Shown piece by piece: positions 24,569-32,123 of a stretch of DNA of 64,000 nucleotides (position 1 is the first letter of the stretch; each line of letters opens with the position of its first letter). The translations under genes and the position numbers were made by a program. Below the pieces are notes generated by a model. The model did no database searches. It was given only the letters and a program-made list of their open reading frames with translations, and was not told the DNA's origin. Location: assembly GCA_017937095.1 (NCBI GenBank), contig JAGBEG010000007.1, forward strand, positions 124,001 through 188,000, read 5' to 3'. The stretch comes from Roseburia sp. (GTDB lineage: Bacteria; Bacillota; Clostridia; Lachnospirales; Lachnospiraceae).

Positions 24569-25468
24569 ATGGAAGAGAAAAATATGCAGGAAGTTTTACA
24601 AAAGGCGGAGGTGCTGATCGAGGCGCTCCCATACATCCAGCGGTTCAACCGCAAGATCATCGTAGTGAAATACGGCGGAAGCGCGATGGTGGACGAGGAG
24701 TTAAAGCGCCACGTTATTCAGGATGTGACGCTGCTGAAGCTGGTAGGCTTTAAGCCGATCATCGTGCACGGCGGCGGCAAGGAAATCAGCCGGTGGGTCG
24801 GCAAAGTCGGCATGGAGCCGGTATTTGTCAACGGTCTTAGAAAGACGGACGAGGCGACGATGGAGATCGCGGAGATGGTCTTAAATAAAGTCAACAAATC
24901 CCTTGTAAAGCTTGTGCAGGAGCTCGGCGTCAACGCGGTCGGCATCAGCGGAAAGGACGGCGGACTTTTAAAGGTGGAAAAGAAGTATTCGAACGGGGAG
25001 GATATCGGCTTTGTCGGTGAGATTACCGAGGTAAATCCGAAGATTCTCTACGATATGCTTGAGAAGGATTTCCTCCCAATCGTATGTCCGGTCGGAATGG
25101 ACGACGAGTACAACAGCTACAATATCAACGCGGATGACGCGGCGTGTGCGATTGCGAAGGCGGTCAGCGCGGAGAAGCTTGCATTTCTGACGGATATTGA
25201 GGGCGTGTATAAGGATCCGTCCGATAAGAGCACGCTGATTTCAGAGCTTTCAATTGAAGAGGCGCGCGAACTGATCGGGGACGGCTTCATTGGGGGCGGT
25301 ATGCTTCCGAAGCTCAACAACTGCATCGACGCGATCGAGAACGGCGTATCGAGAGTACATATTCTGGACGGAAGAATCGCGCACTGCCTGCTCCTTGAAA
25401 TCTTTACGAACAAGGGAATCGGAACAGCGATTTTAGGCGAGAAAGAAAAGAGGTATTACCATGAGTAA
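24569..25468 (+). CDS. argB: Acetylglutamate kinase
   Basis: Phosphorylates N-acetylglutamate with ATP, the second and usually feedback-controlled step of arginine synthesis. Amino-acid-kinase-fold motifs are clear: VVKYGGSAM (about 34-42), [11 protein letters not shown] (about 66-76), [13 protein letters not shown] and a C-terminal [15 protein letters not shown] 24569 is chosen for its AAGGAG about 10 bases upstream and the usual 299-residue length; GTG 24533 would add 12 residues. The N-terminal helix preceding the kinase core ([17 protein letters not shown]) is the type seen in arginine-inhibited, hexameric enzymes. The stop overlaps the argD start by 8 bases. Confidence 0.96.
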   Translation: MEEKNMQEVLQKAEVLIEALPYIQRFNRKIIVVKYGGSAMVDEELKRHVIQDVTLLKLVGFKPIIVHGGGKEISRWVGKVGMEPVFVNGLRKTDEATMEIAEMVLNKVNKSLVKLVQELGVNAVGISGKDGGLLKVEKKYSNGEDIGFVGEITEVNPKILYDMLEKDFLPIVCPVGMDDEYNSYNINADDAACAIAKAVSAEKLAFLTDIEGVYKDPSDKSTLISELSIEEARELIGDGFIGGGMLPKLNNCIDAIENGVSRVHILDGRIAHCLLLEIFTNKGIGTAILGEKEKRYYHE

Positions 25469-26654
25469 GGAATCCTATATCAGGGATGCCGAGGAGAGCA
25501 TCCTTCATACATACAACCGTTTTCAGGTCGTGTTAGATCACGGGGAGGGCGTCTACCTCTATGACACGGACGGCAAGGAATATCTGGACTTTGCGGCGGG
25601 AATCGCTGTGCAGGCGTTCGGGTATCATAACAGGGAGTACTGCGAGGCGCTAAAGGCGCAGGTGGATAAGCTGATGCATACCTCCAATCTGTACTACAAT
25701 GAGCCGATCATAAATGCGGCGAAGCGCGCCCTAAAGGCGAGCCGGATGGACCGCATTTTCTTTACGAACAGCGGTACGGAGGCAATCGAGGGAGCAATCA
25801 AGGCGGCGAAGAAATATGCCTACACAAGAGACGGTCATGCGGGTCATGAGATCATCGCGATGAACCATTCTTTTCACGGAAGAAGCTTAGGGGCGTTGTC
25901 CGTGACCGGAAACGCGCACTATCAGGAGCCGTTCGAGCCGCTGCTGCCGGGCGTGCGTTTCGCGGAATTTAATCAGCTTGACAGTGTAAAAGCTTTGATT
26001 AATGAGAAGACCTGTGCTATTATTTTGGAGACAGTACAGGGCGAGGGTGGAATCTATCCTGCGACGAAGGAATTCTTAGAGGGCGTTCGCGCACTCTGCG
26101 ACGAGCACGATATACTTCTGATTCTGGATGAGATTCAGTGCGGCATGGGGCGTACCGGAGAGATGTTTGCATGGCAGCACTACGGTGTGAAGCCAGACAT
26201 CATGACAAGTGCGAAGGCGCTTGGCTGCGGTGTTCCGGTCGGCGCATTTTTCCTCACAGAGCGTGTGGCGGAGAAGTCATTGGCGCCGGGTGACCACGGA
26301 ACGACCTACGGCGGTAATCCATTCGTGGGCGCGGCGGTCGATAAGGTCTTAGAAATGATGGAGCGGGATGACATCACCGGACATGTGAAGGAGATTGCGC
26401 CTTATCTGGAACAGAAGTTAGACGGACTGGTCGCGAAATATGATTTTCTGACCGCGCGCAGAGGTATGGGGCTGATGCAGGGCGTGGTATGTGAAAAGCC
26501 GGTCGGACAGGTCGCAGCGAAAGCGCTGGAGAAAGGACTGATTGTGATTACCGCGGGTTCTGATGTGCTTCGTTTTGTGCCGCCGCTGATTATCGGGAAG
26601 GAGCATGTGGATGAGATGGCAGCAAAGCTCGACGCCGTCTTGGCAGAACTCTGA
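25461..26654 (+). CDS. argD: Acetylornithine aminotransferase
   Basis: PLP enzyme converting N-acetylglutamate semialdehyde and glutamate to N-acetylornithine and 2-oxoglutarate. Class III aminotransferase landmarks are [17 protein letters not shown] (about 97-113), [29 protein letters not shown] and the PLP lysine in [14 protein letters not shown]. The 397-residue length is typical. It overlaps argB (ATGAGTAA) and closes the arginine operon. The next gene follows after 43 bases without a visible terminator. Confidence 0.96.
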   Translation: MSKESYIRDAEESILHTYNRFQVVLDHGEGVYLYDTDGKEYLDFAAGIAVQAFGYHNREYCEALKAQVDKLMHTSNLYYNEPIINAAKRALKASRMDRIFFTNSGTEAIEGAIKAAKKYAYTRDGHAGHEIIAMNHSFHGRSLGALSVTGNAHYQEPFEPLLPGVRFAEFNQLDSVKALINEKTCAIILETVQGEGGIYPATKEFLEGVRALCDEHDILLILDEIQCGMGRTGEMFAWQHYGVKPDIMTSAKALGCGVPVGAFFLTERVAEKSLAPGDHGTTYGGNPFVGAAVDKVLEMMERDDITGHVKEIAPYLEQKLDGLVAKYDFLTARRGMGLMQGVVCEKPVGQVAAKALEKGLIVITAGSDVLRFVPPLIIGKEHVDEMAAKLDAVLAEL

Positions 26655-26697
26655 TTCCCTGATGATGAGAATATAAGAATGGATTAAGGGAATAAGA

Positions 26698-27978
26698 ATG
26701 AAAGCATTACACAAGAAATTGTTATCCGTGTTACTGGTATGTGCGCTGCTGATTGGCGGAGCTGTGATGGTAAGTAAGGGAGTTTCCTCCGCTACAGAGA
26801 CGCCGGAAAACGCATCCACAGATGCAGAAGGCTTTGCGGAGAGCGGGGAGGCGCAGGAGGCGGAAAAATCAGCTTCCACAGACACAGACAGCGCTGCAGA
26901 TAGCGGGCAGGAGATAGCGGGGCAGCAGGAGGCGTATGAGAGCGCTGCGGCGGATCTCATTTTCTGGTATGAGGACGCTTCCTACACCGCGTTTTTTGAG
27001 GAGGCTGCAGTGCGCTATTTTGCGCAGACCGGGATCAAGGTCTCGGTCGAATGCCAGAGCACGCTTGATTATATCGGCGATATTTATGATAAGACCATGC
27101 AGGATGATGCATTTCCGGACGTATACCTCATACCGGGGGATAATCTGGAGGAGGCATACCTCTATGGTCTTGTTTCCGTGAATGAAAAGGGAACGGCAGA
27201 TACCAGGGCAGTGGAAAAGGCGGTTGCGGCATCGACCTATGGAGACAAGCTGCTCGGCTATCCGCTTGCTTTTAACACCTGTGTATTTATCTACCAGCCG
27301 GACTACTTTGGCGCCAGACCGGAGTCCTTGCAGTCGATCATTGATTATTCGAATGAGAATGAACCGGGCGAGAATGTAGAATATCTGCTGGAGTGGGATG
27401 TGAACGATGCATTCTATGATTTCCCGTTCATCGGAAACAGCGTGACGTTCGAGAAGAACGAGACGGACGTTATGAACGTCATTTATAATGAGGAGCTGTA
27501 TCAGCAGGATCTGGAATACTTTGATACGATTCTTGCATCTTTTTCTGTGGATGCGGCGCAGGTGTCCGAGGAACATATTATCGAGAATTTTCTTGCGGGC
27601 AGGACGCTCTCGGCGATCATTGACACGGATTCGCTCTACAGACTGGAGGATTATCGCTATGAGCTGATGAAGATGCCGAATTTAAACGAGACGCTTCCGA
27701 CGGTGACCTGTGCTACAACGGACATGCTGGTCGTAAATGATTTTACCGAAAAGCCGGATGCGGCGGCGGAGTTCGCCCGGTTTGTGACGGTCACAATGGC
27801 GGATGAACTTTATGAGTGCAGCGGTCATTTTTCCGTGATCCCGTCAGAGCAGCCGCAGGCGGCGGAGCAGACGGCGTTTGACGCGTATGAGGCGTCGGTG
27901 CTTGTGCCGGATTCCAAGGATGCGAGAGATTTCTGGGTAAATCTGCAGGAGACGATTTTGAAATATTTTGATTCATAA
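26698..27978 (+). CDS. Orphan membrane-anchored solute-binding protein
   Basis: Resembles family-1 extracellular solute-binding proteins. An N-terminal hydrophobic segment (about 8-28) lacks a lipobox cysteine, so it is an anchor or ordinary signal peptide. An acidic Ser/Thr/Glu-rich linker (about 30-80) follows, then a binding-protein fold (LIFWYEDASYTAFFEEAAVRY, FPDVYLIPGDNLEEAY, DMLVVNDFTEKPDAAAEFA). Length 426 residues. No permease or ATPase lies nearby; it sits between argD and comEA. It could serve a transporter encoded elsewhere or act as a sensor partner. The ligand is unknown. Confidence 0.8.
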   Translation: MKALHKKLLSVLLVCALLIGGAVMVSKGVSSATETPENASTDAEGFAESGEAQEAEKSASTDTDSAADSGQEIAGQQEAYESAAADLIFWYEDASYTAFFEEAAVRYFAQTGIKVSVECQSTLDYIGDIYDKTMQDDAFPDVYLIPGDNLEEAYLYGLVSVNEKGTADTRAVEKAVAASTYGDKLLGYPLAFNTCVFIYQPDYFGARPESLQSIIDYSNENEPGENVEYLLEWDVNDAFYDFPFIGNSVTFEKNETDVMNVIYNEELYQQDLEYFDTILASFSVDAAQVSEEHIIENFLAGRTLSAIIDTDSLYRLEDYRYELMKMPNLNETLPTVTCATTDMLVVNDFTEKPDAAAEFARFVTVTMADELYECSGHFSVIPSEQPQAAEQTAFDAYEASVLVPDSKDARDFWVNLQETILKYFDS

Positions 27979-28020
27979 TACACTTCTGAAAAAAGCTTTC
28001 TAAAAAAAGCGGAATGCCCC

Positions 28021-28049
28021 TTGTCATAGTTCAAAAAGTCCGTTAAAAT
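28021..28049 (+). promoter_or_regulatory. Sigma-A promoter of the comEA unit
   Basis: TTGTCA (28021-28026) and TAAAAT (28044-28049) with a 17-base spacer, about 50 bases before the comEA start. Confidence 0.75.
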
Positions 28050-28103
28050 AAAGGCATCGGGCATTGAGGACTCCTTCATTCGCAGGAAAGAAGGAGAATG
28101 CTT

Positions 28104-28871
28104 ATGATGTATACAAGAAAAGGCTTTTTGACAGCCGCATTTCTGCTTTGCCTTATGGCGGGATGCGGAACAGAACATACAGTATATCTGGAGCAGACGA
28201 CCGCTGCGACAGAGCAGATGGAAGACGGCGGAGATACCGCAGAGGCAGAGGAACAGGCGCAGGACGCCGCAGGCGGCGAAGCGCCGGAAGACGCTGCCGG
28301 CGGGAAGAATGCGGTCCGGACGGCGGCGGAACAGGCGGCTGCTGCCGGAGCAAAGAACGATTTGAACGGGACAGAGGCGGACGACGCAGGAGAAGAGCGG
28401 CAGGAGTGCTGTGTCTATGTGTGCGGCGCAGTCCGCTCGCCGGGAGTCTACATCTTAGACGCCGGGGCGCGTATTTATGAGGCGATTGCGCTTGCCGGAG
28501 GACTTGCGGAGAACGCGGGGCTTACGGCGGTAAATCAGGCGCAGGAGATCTGCGACGGACAGATGATCTATATTCCGACGAAGGAGGAGGCTGCGGCATA
28601 TCCGGCGGCTTCACAGACTGCGGCAGGCAGCGCGTCTGAGCAGACGGCGCAGGCTGCGGGGGAGCAGGAAGCGGACGGTCGTGTGAATTTGAACACGGCG
28701 TCGGAAGCGGAACTGATGACGCTTTCCGGTATCGGGCAGAGCAAGGCGGAGGCGATACTTTTGTATCGCGAGACGCACGGCGGATTTTCTTCCGTAGAGG
28801 AAATTATGAATGTCGATGGAATCAAAGAGGGGTCTTATAATCGGATCAAGGACAGTATAAAGGTGAAGTAA
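28104..28871 (+). CDS. comEA: ComEA-like DNA-binding lipoprotein
   Basis: Binds incoming double-stranded DNA at the cell surface during transformation. An N-terminal lipobox (CLMAGC) predicts a lipid anchor instead of the usual single membrane helix. Then come a low-complexity Ala/Glu/Gln linker, an SLBB domain (VYVCGAVRSPGVYIL) and a C-terminal helix-hairpin-helix DNA-binding domain (VNLNTASEAELMTLSGIG, VDGIKEGSYNRIKDSI). ATG 28104 lies 7 bases after AAGGAG; two neighbouring ATGs (28098, 28107) are less well placed. It directly precedes a two-component system and shares the region with comEC. Confidence 0.88.
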   Translation: MMYTRKGFLTAAFLLCLMAGCGTEHTVYLEQTTAATEQMEDGGDTAEAEEQAQDAAGGEAPEDAAGGKNAVRTAAEQAAAAGAKNDLNGTEADDAGEERQECCVYVCGAVRSPGVYILDAGARIYEAIALAGGLAENAGLTAVNQAQEICDGQMIYIPTKEEAAAYPAASQTAAGSASEQTAQAAGEQEADGRVNLNTASEAELMTLSGIGQSKAEAILLYRETHGGFSSVEEIMNVDGIKEGSYNRIKDSIKVK

Positions 28872-28872
28872 G

Positions 28873-29565
28873 ATGGCAAAAAAAGTGCTTGTTGTAGATG
28901 ATGAAAAGTTAATTGTAAAAGGAATCCGTTTTAGCTTAGAGCAGGACGGGATGGAAGTGGACTGTGCATACGATGGGGAAGAGGCGCTTAAGATGGCGAC
29001 AGAGAATGCGTATGACATGATACTGCTCGACATCATGCTGCCGAAGATGGACGGTTTTGAGGTGTGCCAGCAGATCAGGGAGTTTTCCAACACGCCGATC
29101 GTCATGCTCACGGCAAAGGGCGATGATATGGACAAGATTCTCGGACTGGAATACGGGGCGGACGACTATATCACGAAGCCGTTCAATATTCTTGAGGTCA
29201 AGGCGCGCATCAAGGCGATTATGCGGAGAACCTCTGCGGGACAGCCGAAGAAGGAGGATTCCAAGGTGATCGAGGCGGGGGATTTAAAGCTGGACTGCGA
29301 GAGCAGGCGGCTGTTCATTCTCGGCAAAGAGGTCAATCTTACCGCAAAGGAATTTGACCTGCTGGAGCTGCTTGTCAACAATCCGGGCAAGGTGTACGGC
29401 AGGGAGAATCTTTTGAACCTCGTGTGGGGGTATGAGTACCCGGGGGATGTGAGAACCGTGGATGTACATGTAAGACGTCTTCGGGAGAAGATCGAGAGTA
29501 ACCCGAGCGAGCCGAAGTATGTTCATACCAAGTGGGGCGTCGGGTATTACTATTCACAGAATTAA
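28873..29565 (+). CDS. OmpR-family response regulator (WalR/RegX-like)
   Basis: Receiver domain with acidic residues in VVDDE (8-10), phospho-acceptor Asp in MILLDIMLP (about residue 54), Thr in MLTA and Lys in ITKPF. A winged-helix output domain ends in HTKWGVGYYYSQ. The 230-residue chain is closest by eye to the WalR/YycF type that governs cell-wall turnover. It begins one base after the comEA stop and is followed at once by its kinase and a GerMN lipoprotein. The target genes are not visible. Confidence 0.94.
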   Translation: MAKKVLVVDDEKLIVKGIRFSLEQDGMEVDCAYDGEEALKMATENAYDMILLDIMLPKMDGFEVCQQIREFSNTPIVMLTAKGDDMDKILGLEYGADDYITKPFNILEVKARIKAIMRRTSAGQPKKEDSKVIEAGDLKLDCESRRLFILGKEVNLTAKEFDLLELLVNNPGKVYGRENLLNLVWGYEYPGDVRTVDVHVRRLREKIESNPSEPKYVHTKWGVGYYYSQN

Positions 29566-29577
29566 CAGGTGCTTACA

Positions 29578-31023
29578 ATGTCTAAATTAAAAAGATTAAC
29601 AGATTTTCTAAAAAGTCTTAAATGCAGATTGTTCCTTTTCTGCATTCTGATCGGAACGTTACCGGGCATCCTGCTTCGAGCCGGGATGCTCGGGTCTTAT
29701 GAGAACCGTGCAGTGTCGATCCGCACAAGCGAGATTCTAAGCCAGGCGAAGATTCTGGCGAATCAGATTGTTTCCAACGATTATTTTAATAATGAGGATG
29801 CGGCGTCCATTATCGACGTGCAGTTGAATCAGCTTTCAACGATTTATGACGGGCGTGTGATGGTGATTGATGAGAGCTTTCATATTGTGAGGGACAGCTA
29901 TGACCTTGACACCGGAAAGACGATTATTTCCGAGGAGGTTATCAAGAGCTTTTACGGGGAAGAAATCAGTAAGTACGACTCCGAGAACCGCTATATTGAA
30001 ATGACGATTCCGCTCGTGCACACGGAGCCGGGGACAGAGAATAAAAGGACGATCGGCGTTGTCATGGTCAGCGTATCGACGGACAGCATCCATCTGAATC
30101 TCGAGTATCTGGCGCGCAGCACATTAGTCATGGAGCTGTTCTGTGTATTTGCAGTTATTCTTATTTCCTATATTGTTGCGGCGAGGCTTGTCAGACCGTT
30201 CCACAAGATGGCGAAGTCGATCGAAGAGATTCAGACAGGTTACGGAGACGATGCACTGACGGTGGACGACTACACGGAGACGAAGCAGATCTGTGAAAAG
30301 TTCAATAAGATGCTGGGGCGTATGAAGGTTCTGGATGAATCCAGACAGGAATTTGTATCCAACGTCTCTCATGAGCTGAAAACGCCGCTTACGTCAATGA
30401 AGGTGCTGGCGGATTCTATTGGAAGCATGGAGAATGCGCCGATTGAGCTGTATCAGGAATTTATGGCGGATATCGGAAACGAGGTTGACCGTGAGACGAA
30501 GATCATCAACGATCTGCTGTCACTGGTTAAGATGGATAAGTCGGCGGCAGACCTTAATATCACGAATGTGAATATCAATGAGCTTTTAGAGCAGATTCTA
30601 AAGCGGTTAAAGCCGATCGCAGAGAAGCAGAATGTGGAGCTGGTGCTCGAGAGCTTCCGCCCGGTGAGTGCGGATGTGGATGAGGTGAAGATCACGCTCG
30701 CATTTACGAACCTGATTGAGAATGCAATCAAATATAACCGGCAGGACGGCTGGGTACATGTCTCCTTAAACGCAGACCACCAGTATTTTTATCTGAAGGT
30801 GGAGGACTGCGGTATCGGCATCCCGGAGGAGTCGCTCGAGCATATTTACGAGCGTTTTTACCGGGTCGACAAGTCGCATTCGAGAGAGATCGGCGGAACG
30901 GGCTTAGGCCTTGCAATCACGCGAAGCGCCGTTCTGATGCACCGCGGTGCGATTAAGGTGTTCAGTACGTTGGGAGAGGGAACCATTTTTAACGTGAGGA
31001 TTCCTCTGAACTATATTTCTTAG
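29578..31023 (+). CDS. WalK-like sensor histidine kinase
   Basis: Partner of the preceding regulator. Two membrane helices (about 16-36 and 183-203) enclose an extracellular sensor domain of about 145 residues. A HAMP linker follows, then HisKA with the acceptor histidine in SNVSHELKTPLTSMK (about 262), and the ATPase domain (NLIENAIKYN, EDCGIGIP, ERFYRVDKSHS, GGTGLGLAITRS). ATG 29578 is preferred over GTG 29569 because AGG is 8 bases upstream. Length 481 residues. No PAS domain was noticed, unlike classical WalK. Confidence 0.93.
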   Translation: MSKLKRLTDFLKSLKCRLFLFCILIGTLPGILLRAGMLGSYENRAVSIRTSEILSQAKILANQIVSNDYFNNEDAASIIDVQLNQLSTIYDGRVMVIDESFHIVRDSYDLDTGKTIISEEVIKSFYGEEISKYDSENRYIEMTIPLVHTEPGTENKRTIGVVMVSVSTDSIHLNLEYLARSTLVMELFCVFAVILISYIVAARLVRPFHKMAKSIEEIQTGYGDDALTVDDYTETKQICEKFNKMLGRMKVLDESRQEFVSNVSHELKTPLTSMKVLADSIGSMENAPIELYQEFMADIGNEVDRETKIINDLLSLVKMDKSAADLNITNVNINELLEQILKRLKPIAEKQNVELVLESFRPVSADVDEVKITLAFTNLIENAIKYNRQDGWVHVSLNADHQYFYLKVEDCGIGIPEESLEHIYERFYRVDKSHSREIGGTGLGLAITRSAVLMHRGAIKVFSTLGEGTIFNVRIPLNYIS

Positions 31024-31124
31024 GGGAGGAAAATCCTGCACAGCTTGCTGGGCGTTGCTCCATGCAATGGCAAATTTTGCAGGCAAAATTTGCATTTTCC
31101 TTCGGAAAACAAGGAGGATTAATT
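31024..31124 (+). repeat. Palindrome-rich gap before the GerMN gene
   Basis: This 101-base spacer contains a perfect 10-bp inverted repeat (GCAAATTTTG / CAAAATTTGC, about 31068-31091) and a TTTTCC/GGAAAA hairpin next to the Shine-Dalgarno AAGGAGG. It has no U-tract, so it may modulate translation or mRNA stability of the downstream lipoprotein instead of ending transcription. Confidence 0.45.
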
Positions 31125-32102
31125 ATGAGCCGGAAGGTAAAGCGGATGAAGCAGAAATGTATCGCTTTTTTCCTTCTTCTGGCGGCTGTTCTGGCGTATG
31201 CCATAACAGGCTGCGGGAATGAGAAGGAGGAGAGCGCATACCATATTGAATATCTGAATAAGGATAGGAATCGTCTGGTAGAGGTAGCGTATCAGCCTGC
31301 AGCGACAGATACGGATGGGCTGATCCGGGAATTTCTCGCAGTCTTATGTTCGGATTCGGACAATGTCGAATACCGCAAACCGATTCCGAACGATGTGGAG
31401 GTGACAAGCTATTCGCTGGACGGGGCGCTTCTGACGATTCATTTTGACGAGGACTACAGCAAAATGGATACGGTCGCGGAGGTGCTCTGCCGCGCGGCGG
31501 TGGTTCGCACAATGACGCAGATTAAGGGAATCGACTGTGTCGCTTTTTATATTGCGGATGCGCCGCTGACGGACGGCAGGGGAAATCTGGTCGGGAGTAT
31601 GAATCAGGACAGCTTCGTCGAGAATCCCGGGGAACAGATCAACTCCATACAGAATACGACGCTGACGCTCTACTTTTCCAATGAGAACGGGGATGGGCTT
31701 GTCAAGGAGGTTCGCGAGGACGTCTACTACAGCAGTAATATTTCCATGGAGAAGCTGATTATGGAACAGCTTCTCGAGGGACCAAAGACCAGCGGGGCAA
31801 AGTCTGCGATTCCGGAGGGCACGAAGCTTGTGTCTGTCTCTGTGGTAGACGGTGTCTGCTATGTCAGCCTCGACGAAGCGTTTAAGAATCAGGATTATAA
31901 GGTGAACGAGGCGATTGTAATCTATTCGATTGTAGATTCACTCTCGGAACTGTCGACCATCAATAAGGTTCAGATATCCGTCAACGGTGATACGAGCGGC
32001 GTCTATCGCGACAATTTCAAGCTTGCAGAAATGTATGACCGGAATATGGATTATGTTGGCGGAACAGCGGAAACGGTGACGGAGACGGTGACTGAGGAGT
32101 AG
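31125..32102 (+). CDS. GerMN-domain lipoprotein
   Basis: Cell-surface lipoprotein with a lipobox (AYAITGC, Cys at about residue 30) and two tandem GerMN-type domains (about 45-165 and 190-305), each with the VxVxDGVxYVSLDEAF-like core. Spore germination protein GerM and the actinobacterial LpqB carry this domain, and LpqB sits beside the MtrAB two-component system as this gene sits beside a WalRK-like one. AAGGAGG precedes the ATG. It may modulate the kinase from outside; this is inferred from gene order. Confidence 0.85.
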   Translation: MSRKVKRMKQKCIAFFLLLAAVLAYAITGCGNEKEESAYHIEYLNKDRNRLVEVAYQPAATDTDGLIREFLAVLCSDSDNVEYRKPIPNDVEVTSYSLDGALLTIHFDEDYSKMDTVAEVLCRAAVVRTMTQIKGIDCVAFYIADAPLTDGRGNLVGSMNQDSFVENPGEQINSIQNTTLTLYFSNENGDGLVKEVREDVYYSSNISMEKLIMEQLLEGPKTSGAKSAIPEGTKLVSVSVVDGVCYVSLDEAFKNQDYKVNEAIVIYSIVDSLSELSTINKVQISVNGDTSGVYRDNFKLAEMYDRNMDYVGGTAETVTETVTEE

Positions 32103-32123
32103 ACAAAAGGAGGGATAAAGCGA

